Shown here piece after piece: positions 52,737-62,097 of a stretch of 64,000 bases of DNA. The translations under genes were made by a program, and so were the position numbers. The notes beneath the pieces are model-generated. The model saw nothing but the letters and a program-made list of their open reading frames with translations. It was not told the origin of the DNA and did no database searches. How positions within the stretch are numbered: the first letter of the stretch is position 1; every line of letters begins with the position of its first letter. Origin of the DNA: Streptomyces uncialis (GTDB lineage: Bacteria; Actinomycetota; Actinomycetes; Streptomycetales; Streptomycetaceae); contig NZ_LFBV01000010.1 of assembly GCF_001905345.1 (NCBI RefSeq), positions 472,224-536,223 of the forward strand, given 5' to 3'.

Positions 52737-53126
52737 AGAATTCCCTTTCGGGTGAGGCCCGTTGGCGTGGGGGGTGGTCCTCACCAGCAGAACGAGATGC
52801 TCCATGAGCTGTCCCGGCATCCTAAGAAGTCCGGCACACCGGTCGCCCCACACATACCGTCGGATAACCGTTCCGACTCGGAATCGTTATCGCTTTTCAC
52901 GCTTCCGACCTGGGCTTATCGACAAATCCACGCATTCGTACGGGGGTGGCCGTGGCGGTTGCGGTGACCCTCACGGCCTCAGGAACGTCGCGGTCTCGGT
53001 GACAGCGGCGGCGACGGTCGCGACACGGTACGGACCGGCGTGCGGGTTCGGACCCGGGCCCGGACCCACCCCACACCCGCCCCGCCCGCGCGCACGGGCT
53101 CGTACCGGCTCCCGTACCCGCCTCGT
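52737..53126. other. Intergenic region between ssbB and the surface-protein gene
   Basis: 390 bp, both flanking genes leftward. AT-richer around 52860-52930, including the inverted repeat listed at 52863-52891. The remainder to 53126 is ordinary GC-rich sequence with no gene. Confidence 0.5.
52863..52891. promoter_or_regulatory. 29-bp inverted repeat
   Basis: GATAACCGTTCCGA and TCGGAATCGTTATC form 14-bp arms (12 of 14 matching) around one central C. It lies about 130 bp before the surface-protein start. No T-run follows on either strand, so an operator is likelier than a terminator. Confidence 0.55.
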
Positions 53127-53774
53127 TCAAACGACCGGCGTCGGACGCCTGCGCGCCGGGGCGGGTGGGACTGGTGGTGCCAGTGGGGCCGATGAGGTCG
53201 GTGGTGCCGGTGGGCCCACCGCGCCGTCGGGCACCGCTCCCGTGTCCCACAATCCGTCGTCCGGCCCCGGCGGAGCGGGCGCCTGCCCGCCGACCGCCGC
53301 GCCGGGAGTACCGGGAGTACCGGGAGTACCGGGAGTACCGGGCTTGCCAGGGGCGGGGGCGGGGGTCCCGCTGCCGCCGCCCTCCGTCGTACCGTCGGCG
53401 CGCGAGCGCGGGCCGGGCCTGTCACGGCGGAACGCCGTGGTGCCCCGGGCGAGGTCGTGGCCGATGGAGCTCGCCTCGATGTCCGCGCTGAACCACTGCT
53501 GGCCGTTGCCCCGATCCTCCTGCCGCACCTTCAACCGGCCCCGCACGATCACCGGTTCGCCGACGGACAGGGACGCCGCCGCGTTCTCCCCGAGCGTCCG
53601 CCACGCGTACACCGTGAAGAAGTTGGTGTGGCCGTCGATCCAGGAATCCCGCCCCCGGTCCCGGTAGCGCGATGTCGCCGCGATCCGGAACCTCACCACC
53701 GCGCCCGTCGGCAACTCCCGGAAGACCGGTGCCGTCGCGACGTTGCCCACCACTGTCACCAGCGTGTCGTTCAT
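53127..53774 (-). CDS. ssbB: Single-stranded DNA-binding protein, SsbB type
   Basis: 215 residues: an OB-fold domain (about 1-110: VTVVGNVATAPVFRELPTG, FFTVYAWRTLGENAAASL, PVIVRGRLKVRQEDRGNGQQW) and a Pro/Gly/Ala-rich tail containing GTPGTPGTPGTPG. The acidic DDxIPF tip of SsbA is missing; the tail ends RRRPTPVV. This is the profile of Streptomyces SsbB, which assists chromosome segregation during sporulation. It is downstream of dynA and dynB. Confidence 0.88.
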   Translation of the reverse strand: MNDTLVTVVGNVATAPVFRELPTGAVVRFRIAATSRYRDRGRDSWIDGHTNFFTVYAWRTLGENAAASLSVGEPVIVRGRLKVRQEDRGNGQQWFSADIEASSIGHDLARGTTAFRRDRPGPRSRADGTTEGGGSGTPAPAPGKPGTPGTPGTPGTPGAAVGGQAPAPPGPDDGLWDTGAVPDGAVGPPAPPTSSAPLAPPVPPAPARRRPTPVV

Positions 53775-54189
53775 TGCCTACCCCCTACGGACCCGCGCGG
53801 GCACTCCCCGCACGACCGGGTTCCGCGATCCCCCGTGGATTCGCGGACACCGGTGGACGGCACGACGACACAAGGCCGCCGGCCCCACCGGCTCCCGGGC
53901 CACGCGAGGTGCACCGCGCTTTCCCGGGCCGGATTCCAGAGTGCCCGGCCGGGCCCGATCCCGCTGAGCCCTGTGTGTGGCGCGACGGTTGTGGAAAACC
54001 CCGCCACCCGAACGGATGACGCCATCCGCCCACGCCGGCCGGGCCCACCCCGGACGGGGCCGCTCCGGGCCGCCCCGGCAGCAGCAGCGGGTGGGGGTAG
54101 CGCGGCCGCTCGCCGCCGATCCGCCGGCGCTGCTGCCCACTCCCTCCGACGGGGCCGCCCGCCCCGGTACCCGTGTGACCCGCGACCCG
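53775..54189. other. Gap between dynB and ssbB, no gene seen
   Basis: 415 bp. No repeat or hairpin stands out. The ssbB promoter is presumably here. Confidence 0.5.
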
Positions 54190-56700
54190 CTATCCGCCCG
54201 CGCCGAGCGGCACCGGAACCACTCCCGTGACCCGCAGATACTGCTCACGGACCTCCCGGTACCGCAGCAGCTCCGCCGCCACCGGATCGAGCACCTTGGC
54301 CCGTCCGCACCCGGCCGCGGCCTCCCGCAGCCGCCGTTCCGCCTCGGTCCCGTACCGCCGGGCCGGACCCCGGGCGGCCAGTCGGCACAGCCACTCGACC
54401 AAGGGGCCGCCGACGATGCCGACCACCATCAGCAGGACCGGCACCCCCAGGTTGGGCGACATCATCCCGACGATCTGGCCGACCAGCCACAGCGCCCCGA
54501 CGAGTTGAAGAACCGTCATCGACGCCTGGGCGAGCACGGCGAACGGCCACCATCCGGGCCGGGGCGGCCGTCCGGACGCCCCCGCGGCGATCGCGAGACG
54601 GTCCAGGGCCTCGGGCAGCCCCGACGCGCCCCGTACCGCGGCCTCGCGCACGGCCTGGGCCCATGGGGTCGGCAGTCCCGACGCCGCCTGGTCGGCCACG
54701 GTGCGCACGGCCTGCTCGACACGCTGACGGGCCGTGGACTCCTCGTCCACCGGAGCGGGGGGCTGCGGGAACACCGACGCCGGGTCGCGTCGGGACTCGT
54801 ACCAGCGCCACAACCGCAGCCAGGGGGTCCCGCAGGCGGTACCGGCGTGGCGGCGCCAGGCGCGTTCGGCGGCGTCACCGGCGGCGCTCGCGCCGACCGC
54901 CTCGGCGAGACGGTCCGAGAACTCGTCACGGGCCCGTTCCGTCAGCCCCGGCCGGCGGGCGGCGGCGTACACCGGCCGCAGACGGCTCGCGGCGGCGTCC
55001 ACATCGGCCGCGATCCGGCGGGCCGGTGCGGCGCGTTCGGCGAGGAACTGGTCCAGTGCCTCCCTGAGCTGGTCCATTCCCTCGCCGGTCAGCGCGGACA
55101 GCGCGAGGACGGTGGCACCGGGCTCGTCGTACTCGCCGAGGGCGACCCCGTCCTCGTCCAGGAGCCGCCGCAGATCGTCCAGCACCTGGTCTGCGGCGTC
55201 CCCGGGCAGCCGGTCGATCTGGTTGAGGACGACGAACATCACCTCGGCGTGCCCGGCCAGGGGCCGCAGATACCGCTCGTGGAGCACGGCGTCGGCGTAC
55301 TTCTCCGGATCCACCACCCAGATGACGGCGTCCACCAGCGCGAGGACCCGGTCGACCTGCTCCCGGTGGACCACGGACGCCGAGTCGTGGTCGGGGAGGT
55401 CGATGAGGACGAGTCCGTCGAGCTGAACCTCGCCTCCCGCGTGGGGCACGGGCCTGCGCCGCAGCCGTCCCGGCACACCGAGCCGGTCGAGGAGCCCGGC
55501 GGCGCCGTCCGTCCAGGTGCAGGCGATCGGTGAGGAGGTGGTGGGGCGGCGGACCCCGGTGTCGGAGATGTTGACCCCGGCGAGCGCGTTGAACAGTGTC
55601 GACTTGCCGCTGCCGGTGGCGCCCGCGACGGCGACGACCGTGTGCCGGTCGGAGAGCCGTCGCCGCGCGGTGGCCTCGTCCAGCACCCGCCCGGCCTCCG
55701 CGAGCGTGGCCCTGTCGAGCCGCGCCCGGGAGAGCCCCACGAGCTCACGCAGGGCGTCGAGCCGCCCCCGCAGCTCCGTGTCGTACCCGGCCGCGGCGGT
55801 GTCCGTCTGCGGCGCGGCGGCGTGCGGGGCGGTGTGGTCCACCACGCCCGCGGCGGCCACATCGGCGTCGGTGACCCGTCGGGCGATCAGTCCGTCGTCC
55901 CAGACCCGCCCGCTGTCCGCACCCTGTTCGCGACGGGCACGCGCACGCGTGAAGGGCGCTTCGGCGGCGGTCCGGAAGCGTGTCCCCAGGGAGGTATGGG
56001 AGGGGGCGGCGGCATCCGGGACGGGGGACGTACCCGCGGACGTACCGGGGGACACGGAGGAGTCGCGTTCCGCGCTTCCCGCGCGCGCGCCCTCGTCCTC
56101 GTCCGGGTCGACGGCCCCGTTCCCGTCGCGACCGCCGTTTCCGGGCGCCGCAGTCCCGGCACCAGCACCAGCCCGGGTGTCATCGGAACCGACAGCCGCC
56201 CGGTCGGTGTCCTCGGCGCCGCCGCCCCGCGCGCCACCGGTGCCCCGAGGGTCCTCCACGGACCCGGTGGGCTCCCCGTGACCCGCGGAATGGTCCCGGT
56301 GACCGGGGTGACCTGAGCGACCGTCATGACGCCCCACCGAGCCCGCAGACCCGACCGATCCCACCGGCCCCACCGGCTCGGTGCGCCGCAGCTCATCCGG
56401 CTCCCCCGACTCCTCCGACTCCTCCGACTGCCCCGACCGCCCCGGCTCCTCCACATCGTCCGACACCTCCGCGCGCTCCGGGCCGTCCGCCCGGCCGCCG
56501 CTCTCGGTGTCCCGCGGCTGGTCCGCGTGCTCCCCCTGCTCGGCGGTGTCCCCGGCCCCCCGCTCGCCCTGTTCGGCCTTCCCCGCTTCCCCGGCCTCCC
56601 CGGCGCGCTCGCCGTGCGCCGCGTGCGGTGCGTGCGTCGTCATGCCGTCCGCGCCATCGGCACGGTCGGTGTGGTCGGTCACGGCGGTCACCGCGGTCAC
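54190..56700 (-). CDS. dynB: Dynamin-like GTPase DynB
   Basis: 836 residues. GTG 56700 overlaps the dynA stop (GTGA). The first about 260 residues are disordered and very acidic/Gly-rich. The GTPase domain follows, with G1 AGATGSGKSTLFNALAG at about 355-370, GVRRPTTSSP (G2) and LIDLPDHDS (G3), ALVDAVIWVVDPEKY and VLNQIDRLP (G4). Two membrane helices sit near 713-767 (MTVLQLVGALWLVGQIVGMM; LGVPVLLMVVGIVGG). In Streptomyces DynB pairs with DynA to stabilise FtsZ rings at sporulation septa. The long N-terminal tail is variable. Confidence 0.85.
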   Translation of the reverse strand: MTAVTAVTDHTDRADGADGMTTHAPHAAHGERAGEAGEAGKAEQGERGAGDTAEQGEHADQPRDTESGGRADGPERAEVSDDVEEPGRSGQSEESEESGEPDELRRTEPVGPVGSVGSAGSVGRHDGRSGHPGHRDHSAGHGEPTGSVEDPRGTGGARGGGAEDTDRAAVGSDDTRAGAGAGTAAPGNGGRDGNGAVDPDEDEGARAGSAERDSSVSPGTSAGTSPVPDAAAPSHTSLGTRFRTAAEAPFTRARARREQGADSGRVWDDGLIARRVTDADVAAAGVVDHTAPHAAAPQTDTAAAGYDTELRGRLDALRELVGLSRARLDRATLAEAGRVLDEATARRRLSDRHTVVAVAGATGSGKSTLFNALAGVNISDTGVRRPTTSSPIACTWTDGAAGLLDRLGVPGRLRRRPVPHAGGEVQLDGLVLIDLPDHDSASVVHREQVDRVLALVDAVIWVVDPEKYADAVLHERYLRPLAGHAEVMFVVLNQIDRLPGDAADQVLDDLRRLLDEDGVALGEYDEPGATVLALSALTGEGMDQLREALDQFLAERAAPARRIAADVDAAASRLRPVYAAARRPGLTERARDEFSDRLAEAVGASAAGDAAERAWRRHAGTACGTPWLRLWRWYESRRDPASVFPQPPAPVDEESTARQRVEQAVRTVADQAASGLPTPWAQAVREAAVRGASGLPEALDRLAIAAGASGRPPRPGWWPFAVLAQASMTVLQLVGALWLVGQIVGMMSPNLGVPVLLMVVGIVGGPLVEWLCRLAARGPARRYGTEAERRLREAAAGCGRAKVLDPVAAELLRYREVREQYLRVTGVVPVPLGAGG

Positions 56701-58460
56701 CTCTCCCTCGGATCACTCTGACGGCTGTGTCCCTCTTGCGCCTTCCGGCCCTGCGGGGCGTCGTCGCTCGCGGGCGCATCCTGGGGCTCCCCCTGCCGCC
56801 GCTGCTCACGCTGGAGGACGGACAGGGCGGCGATGAGCTCGGACTGGGGCTCGGGACGGATGTCCAGGGCGTCCAGCGGGGCGAGACGGCGTTCCCGTTC
56901 GGCGTAGAGCACCTTCTCGACGTAGTCGGAGACCAGCCGGCCGCCCCTCTCGCGCAGTCTGAGCGCGCTCTGCGCGCCGATGCGGTCGGCGAGGCTCTCC
57001 CCGGCCGCGCGACCGCGCGGACCGCCCAGGAGGGCCACCGCGAGCATCGCGGCGACGGCCTCCGGATCGGGCGCGGTGCTCCGGTCGACGTCGCGCACCT
57101 CGTCCTCGCAGTACTCCTCCAGCTCGCGCCGCCAGCGCCGTACGGCCATCCCGACACGGTGCTCGGCGCTCTCCAGGTCGGGGTCACGGGCGGTCAGGCC
57201 GTGCGCCGCGCAGCCGGGTTCGCGGCGCCAGCGTTCGTCGATCTGTTCGTCGGCGGCGGTGGCGCAGCACAGCAGGAGGGCGCCGAGGTTCTCGACGAGG
57301 GTGTCGAGGAGCTCTCCGGGGCCGCAGTCGAGGGGGTAGCTGCGCCATCGCTTCAGGGCGTCCCCGGAGAGCACCGCTCCGGCCTGGAGACGGCCCCTCA
57401 CGCGCGCGTGCTCGCTTTCGTACACGTCCTCCACGACGGCGGTGAGCCGGACGGCGGCGGCGTGCTGTGCGGCCACGGCCCCGGCGAGTTCCGGCATCCG
57501 GGAGCGCAGCGAGTGGAGCATGCCGCCGGCGGTCCGGATGATGGTGTGCCCGCGCGTGGTGGGTTCCTGGGCGCGCTGGGTGAGCCAGGCGCGCAGCGGG
57601 GCGACGGCGGTGGACGGGAGGAGTCCGCCGCCGCCGGTGGACTCGGGGAGTTCCGGGACGGTGAACCGGGGTACGTCCCCCAGTCCGGCCTTGGTGAGCA
57701 GGGCCGCGTACTGGCGGGACACCTCGCCGACGACCTGGTGCGGCACCCGGTCGAGAACGCTGACCAGGGTGGCGTCGTACTCCTTGGCGGTCCGCAGCAG
57801 ATGCCAGGGGACGGCGTCGGCGTAGCGGGCGGGGGTGGTGACCATGACCCAGATGTCGGCGGCGCAGATGAGCTGGGCGGCGAGGAGGCGGTTCTGGGCG
57901 ACGAGGGAGTCGATGTCGGGGGCGTCGAGGAGGGCGAGTCCGCGGGGCAGGGCGGTCGCCGTCTCGATGCGCAGCTGCCGTTCGTCCGGGCCGTCGCCGT
58001 CCCGGTGTCCGCCGCCTCGGCCGTGGCTGTGGCCGTGGCCGGGCAGCAGGTCGTGGGCGTCGCCGCCGAAGGCGTCCTGCGGGGGTACCCAGACCCGGGT
58101 GAGGCCGGGGAGGACCCGCAGGCCGCTGAACCAGTGGTGGTCCTCCGGGTGGCAGACGAGCACGGGGACCCGGGTGGTCGGGCGCAGTACGCCCGCCTCG
58201 CTGACCTGGCGGCCCACGAGGGAGTTGACCAGGGTCGACTTCCCGGCGCCGGTGGAGCCCCCGATGACGGCCAGCAGCGGTGCGTCGGGGGCTCCGAGCC
58301 GTGGCACCAGGTAGTCGTCGAGCTGGGCGAGCAGCTCGTCGCGGTTGGCACGCGCGCGTGGCGCCCCCGGGAGAGGGAGCGGAAAGCGGGCGGCGGCGAC
58401 CCGCTCACGCAGTGCGGAGAGAGCGTCGAGCAGTTGAGGCCGTACGTCCAAGGTCACCAC
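56697..58460 (-). CDS. dynA: Dynamin-like GTPase DynA
   Basis: 587 residues from GTG 58460 (VVTLDVRPQLLDALSALRER). The frame is open further up (an ATG at 58499 has AGGA), but the intervening codons are AT-rich and look like promoter. The GTPase domain has GGSTGAGKSTLVNSLVG (about 70), LRPTTRVPVLVC and LLDAPDIDSLV, and the C-terminal half is helical. There is no membrane helix, so it depends on its partner for membrane location. First gene of the dynA-dynB unit. Supports septum formation during sporulation. Confidence 0.85.
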   Translation of the reverse strand: MVTLDVRPQLLDALSALRERVAAARFPLPLPGAPRARANRDELLAQLDDYLVPRLGAPDAPLLAVIGGSTGAGKSTLVNSLVGRQVSEAGVLRPTTRVPVLVCHPEDHHWFSGLRVLPGLTRVWVPPQDAFGGDAHDLLPGHGHSHGRGGGHRDGDGPDERQLRIETATALPRGLALLDAPDIDSLVAQNRLLAAQLICAADIWVMVTTPARYADAVPWHLLRTAKEYDATLVSVLDRVPHQVVGEVSRQYAALLTKAGLGDVPRFTVPELPESTGGGGLLPSTAVAPLRAWLTQRAQEPTTRGHTIIRTAGGMLHSLRSRMPELAGAVAAQHAAAVRLTAVVEDVYESEHARVRGRLQAGAVLSGDALKRWRSYPLDCGPGELLDTLVENLGALLLCCATAADEQIDERWRREPGCAAHGLTARDPDLESAEHRVGMAVRRWRRELEEYCEDEVRDVDRSTAPDPEAVAAMLAVALLGGPRGRAAGESLADRIGAQSALRLRERGGRLVSDYVEKVLYAERERRLAPLDALDIRPEPQSELIAALSVLQREQRRQGEPQDAPASDDAPQGRKAQEGHSRQSDPRER

Positions 58461-58787
58461 ATGCGAAGAATGCCCAACTTTGGCGACTTTCTGAAGCATA
58501 TGGGTATCCTGCGCGCCGACGACCCGGCAGGAAACGGCCGAACGGACACCTGGGACGGAAGGCGTGAGTGGGGCGCAGGCATAACGAGTGCACAACACCC
58601 GGGGCGCGAGACGCGAAAAGCGATGCACGATTCGCACCTGCCTGCGATTATCAGGACCGCTTCACCGAACCTCCACATCGAGCCACGGAGGCGAAGCGCC
58701 GGGTACTAGGAATCAGGAGCCCTATCCTTGTCCCGGACACGGTCCCCGGACCACCCCCCGGGCACCAGGCCACCCGGCCGTCACCCG
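58461..58787. other. Promoter region between dynA and tRNA-Arg
   Basis: 327 bp. The first 40 bp before dynA (TTTGGCGACTTTCTGAAGCA) are AT-rich and probably hold its promoter. The rest leads to the tRNA. No gene is visible. Confidence 0.5.
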
Positions 58788-58860
58788 GCCCCCGTAGCTC
58801 AGTGGATAGAGCAGGCGCCTTCTAAGCGCTTGGCCGCAGGTTCGAGTCCTGCCGGGGGCG
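58788..58860 (+). tRNA. tRNA-Arg(UCU)
   Basis: A complete cloverleaf: acceptor GCCCCCG/CGGGGGC, D-arm GCTC/GAGC, anticodon stem GGCGC/GCGCT with loop CTTCTAA (anticodon TCT at 58821-58823), T-arm GCAGG TTCGAGT CCTGC, discriminator G. It reads AGA and AGG, codons rare in Streptomyces. Confidence 0.96.
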
Positions 58861-58868
58861 CAAACCCA

Positions 58869-58896
58869 GCCTCACCAGCGGAAACGCCGGTGAGGC
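58869..58896 (+). terminator. Terminator after tRNA-Arg
   Basis: GCCTCACC/GGTGAGGC plus GCG/CGC with one mismatch and a GAAA loop, followed by TTCTTC. It starts nine bases after the tRNA. Confidence 0.88.
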
Positions 58897-59069
58897 TTCT
58901 TCATGTCCGTATGCACATCGCTGATAGGACAAGCGCCTTGCCTCCCGGCGAAGGCTCCGGGGCGGGTGCCTGGAGCGTTCCGGGGGAGGTGCGGGAGCGT
59001 GCCGGGGCGGGTTCCTGGAGAGCTCCGGGCGGTTCGGGGCGGGAGGTGCGGGAGATACCGCCGTGGGGG

Positions 59070-59600
59070 CTACGCGGGGCCGGGGCGGGCCGGGGCGTGG
59101 GGTTCGGTGAGGAGGTAGGGGGCGACGAAGCCCTGGTAGGCGTTCCTGCGGTCGGCGGGCAAGTCCTTCCAGCCGGTGATCCGGCCACGGCACAGGGCCG
59201 ACCCGCAGCGGCAGCGGGCGGGGAAGTGGTCGACGGTGTGGTTGCGCATCGCGTAGTCGAAGGTGATCTCCTCGCCGGAGGTGATCGGCAGCCGGGCGAA
59301 GAGGTCATGGGCGCCGGAGGCGTTCAGCCTGATCCCGCACGACGGATCGCAGGAGTGGTTCACGCTCGGCATCATGCCCTCGTGCCGCACGAAGCGGTCC
59401 AGCGCGACCTGCGAGGCGTGCGCGTCGTTGCGGTCCAGCTCCGCCCCGATGGCTCCGGCCAGGACCAGCTCGCCCGTCCGGAACCGCCGCACGGCGAACA
59501 CGCCGGCTCCCTTGTCGCCGGACTCCCGCAGTTCGACTCCCTGCTCCCGACCGGGGAGAACGACCGTCCTCGACGGATCGGCAGACTCCTGAACACTCAT
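59070..59600 (-). CDS. SET-domain protein
   Basis: 176 residues from ATG 59600, behind GAAGGG. SET features: GDKGAGVFAVRRFRTGELVL, MPSVNHSCDPSCGIRLN, EEITFDYAMRN, and a post-SET cysteine cluster CRCGSALCRGRI. SET proteins transfer methyl groups to lysines; most substrates in eukaryotes are histones. A bacterial target cannot be named here. It stands alone after the tRNA, convergent to it. Confidence 0.88.
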   Translation of the reverse strand: MSVQESADPSRTVVLPGREQGVELRESGDKGAGVFAVRRFRTGELVLAGAIGAELDRNDAHASQVALDRFVRHEGMMPSVNHSCDPSCGIRLNASGAHDLFARLPITSGEEITFDYAMRNHTVDHFPARCRCGSALCRGRITGWKDLPADRRNAYQGFVAPYLLTEPHAPARPGPA

Positions 59601-59790
59601 CGATGAGCCCTTCGGTCATCGCCCGGCGCGCGCACGCTCGTCTCAGCCGCAGGTCGGGCACCCGGCGAGATCAGAACGCGGACGCCCCCACACAACCGCA
59701 CAACCGGGTCGGGCACCAGACCCTTACCGGCCCCGTCGCACGGCCCCGCCCCGGACCGGCGGCCGGGCCGGGGGTGCCGTCTCAGCGGGT

Positions 59791-60444
59791 TCAGCGGGTG
59801 AAACGCTTTTCGAGGTAGGCCAGGACGGCGAGGACCCTGCGGTGGCCGGTGTCGGTCGGGGGAAGGCCGAGCTTCAGGAAGACGTTGCCGATGTGCTTGC
59901 TGACGGCGCGTTCGGTGATGACGAGGGTGGTCGCGATGGTGGCGTTGTCATGGCCCTCGGCCATCAGATGCAGCACCTCGCGCTCGCGGGGTGTGAGGGT
60001 CCCCAGGGGGTCGTCCCGGCGCTGGGACATCAGCTCGGTGACGACCTCCGGGTCCAGAGCCGTACCGCCCGCGGCGACGCGTTCCAGCGCGTCGAGGAAC
60101 TCGTCCACCCGGCCGACGCGGTCCTTGAGGAGATATCCGACGCCGCCCGCGCCGCCGCCGAGCAGTTCGGCGGCGTAGGTCTCCTCCACGTACTGGGACA
60201 GCACGAGGACCGGCAGGCCCGGGATCTCCCGGCGCGCGGCGAGCGCGGCGCGCAGACCCTCGTCACGGAAGCCGGGCGGCATCCGGACATCGAGGACCGC
60301 GACGTCCGGGCGGTGGGCCACGAGGGCGGGCAGCACCTCGGGGCCGGTGCCCACACTCGCGACCACCTCATGTCCCGCGGTCGTGACCAGCAGCGTCAGG
60401 CCCTCCCTGAGCAGGGCGTTGTCCTCGGCGATCACCAGGCGCAC
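59791..60444 (-). CDS. LuxR/NarL-type response regulator
   Basis: 217 residues. Receiver domain with acidic pocket IAEDNALL, phosphorylation Asp in VAVLDVRMPPG (about 54), and LSQYVEE and LLKDRV. Then a LuxR helix-turn-helix LTPREREVLHLMAEGHDNATIA. GTG 60444 with GGAG six bases upstream; it overlaps the kinase gene by 13 bases. It is phosphorylated by the adjacent kinase and controls unknown genes; the ABC-2 exporter nearby is a candidate target. Confidence 0.92.
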   Translation of the reverse strand: MRLVIAEDNALLREGLTLLVTTAGHEVVASVGTGPEVLPALVAHRPDVAVLDVRMPPGFRDEGLRAALAARREIPGLPVLVLSQYVEETYAAELLGGGAGGVGYLLKDRVGRVDEFLDALERVAAGGTALDPEVVTELMSQRRDDPLGTLTPREREVLHLMAEGHDNATIATTLVITERAVSKHIGNVFLKLGLPPTDTGHRRVLAVLAYLEKRFTR

Positions 60445-61601
60445 GGCAGCTCCACATCGATCACGGTCGGCCCCCCGACGGGGCTGGTCAGCCGGACGGT
60501 GCCGTCGAGCGCGGCCACCCGGCGCCGCATGCCGAGCAGCCCGCTGCCGCCCGACTCGTCCGCCCCGCCCCGCCCGTCGTCCCGTACCGTGATCTGCAAC
60601 GCGCGACCCGCCCTGCGGAGTTCCACCCCGGCGTGTTCGCCGCCGCCGTGTTTCGCCGCGTTGGTCAGGGCCTCCGCGACGACGAAGTACGCGGCGGCCT
60701 CGATCCCCGCGGGGGCGCGGGCCCCGGCGGCCTCCACCCCGTCGTCGGTCACCTCCACGGCCAGCCCGCTGCCCGCCGCCAGCGCCCGGACCGCGCCCAG
60801 CAGGCCCCGGTCGGTGAGGATCGGCGGATGGATGCCCCGTACGACGTGGCGCAGTTCGGTGAGGGCCTCCTCGGCCTGGTCCTGTGCCTCGGCGAGAAGC
60901 CGGCGGGCCAGGTCCGGATCGCGTTCGTACGCGCGCTTGGCGAGCCCCACCCGCATGGACAGGGCGACGAGATGGGCCTGGGCGCCGTCGTGCAGGTCGC
61001 GTTCGATACGGCGCAGCTCCGCGCCGTGCGCCGCGACCGCGCCCTCGCGGGTCACCGTCAGCTCGGCGACCCGCTCGGCGAGGCGGGCGTTGTCGCGGGC
61101 CTCGGGGGACGGTTCGAGCAGGGTGCGGGACCAGTCCGCGTCGAGTTCCGCGAGCCGCCCGATCAGCGGCAGGACGGCCGGGCGGCGTCCTGCCATGCCG
61201 TGCCAGACGAAGTCCACGATGAGGCCCACCACCCACAGGGCGGGGGTCGCGCACGCCAGCAGCAGCCCGTACACGTAGTGCGCGCCGAGCCAGCGCAGGT
61301 CGCGGTAGGTACCCGGGTCGCCGAGCGCCGCTCTGACACGCTCCACGAGCGTGCCTTCGAGCGGCGTGTACGCCTCCGGGACGGGGGTCCCGGTCCACTC
61401 CCCCACGAGCTTCCGCTTGGCCCCGGCGACCCGGCGCAGCAGCAGTGTGGTCTCCGGGAGCGTTCCCGCGCCGATGACGATGACGCTGCCGACGGCCGTG
61501 AACGCGAGGACGGGCATGAAGAAGTACGACACGACGGTGAAGCCCGCGGATATACCGAGACGGCGTGTCGCCCGCGCCGCCTCCCGTATCGGTCTCTCCA
61601 T
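60432..61601 (-). CDS. Two-component sensor histidine kinase
   Basis: 389 residues. Membrane helices near the N-terminus (FTVVSYFFMPVLAFTAVGSVIVIG) and at about 108-135 (GLLLACATPALWVVGLIVDF). The dimerisation/phosphoacceptor region is RIERDLHDGAQAHLVALSMR with its His (about 205). HATPase motifs EALTNAAKHGG, DDGRGG and GSGLLGMRRR follow. NarL-type (HisKA_3) kinase. The signal is sensed in or near the membrane. Operon with the response regulator that follows. Confidence 0.92.
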   Translation of the reverse strand: MERPIREAARATRRLGISAGFTVVSYFFMPVLAFTAVGSVIVIGAGTLPETTLLLRRVAGAKRKLVGEWTGTPVPEAYTPLEGTLVERVRAALGDPGTYRDLRWLGAHYVYGLLLACATPALWVVGLIVDFVWHGMAGRRPAVLPLIGRLAELDADWSRTLLEPSPEARDNARLAERVAELTVTREGAVAAHGAELRRIERDLHDGAQAHLVALSMRVGLAKRAYERDPDLARRLLAEAQDQAEEALTELRHVVRGIHPPILTDRGLLGAVRALAAGSGLAVEVTDDGVEAAGARAPAGIEAAAYFVVAEALTNAAKHGGGEHAGVELRRAGRALQITVRDDGRGGADESGGSGLLGMRRRVAALDGTVRLTSPVGGPTVIDVELPCAW

Positions 61602-61830
61602 GCCGGTCAGGCTAAACGACCTGGTGGGCGCCGCTCAGGTGGGTGGTCCCCCCGGTCCGTGGTGGAGCCTGCTCCACCACCGACACGGCAGCCGGCCCCC
61701 TTACCGGACCGTTCCGTCGGCGGCGATCCTTGAGGGGTACGCGCTTGCGCCGCACTCGCTCCGGCGGCGCCCACTTCAGCTGCGCGCGCTCCCCGTGGGG
61801 CGCGCCTCGCCTCGAAAGGATCATCCGACC

Positions 61831-61995
61831 GTGCGGCCCTTCCTGTGGTTCCTGTTCGTGACCGCTCTCGCCCTCAACGCCCTGTCGAGCTTCGTCCTGT
61901 CGGAGGGGACGCATCTGGCCGTCAGTCTCCCCACGGGCGCGGTCGCCATCGGCAGCGCGATCGCGATCTACCGGACGCGCAGAGCGGAGTCCTGA
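61831..61995 (+). CDS. Small two-span membrane protein
   Basis: 54 residues from GTG 61831, behind GAAAGGA: VRPFLWFLFVTALALNALSS, then LAVSLPTGAVAIGSAIAIYR and a charged RTRRAES end. Two membrane helices with a short outer loop. Divergent from the histidine kinase gene. Function unknown. Confidence 0.7.
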   Translation: MRPFLWFLFVTALALNALSSFVLSEGTHLAVSLPTGAVAIGSAIAIYRTRRAES

Positions 61996-62097
61996 GCCGG
62001 TGAGACGGTCAGGGGCGGGCGCGTCCGTCGGCTCCCACCGACCACCCCCCTTGCGACCTGGCGCCGTGACGGGTGACCGGCGGGAGCCGGTGGTGCC

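Noticed and set aside
58788..58860. tRNA-Arg as an integration site for a genomic island
   Set aside because: No integrase gene, no repeat of the tRNA 3' end and no change in gene character nearby.
59791..61398. Long reverse frame ending in a response regulator
   Set aside because: Only the last 217 codons match a receiver/LuxR protein. The upstream part is an Arg/Pro-rich shadow of the histidine kinase gene.
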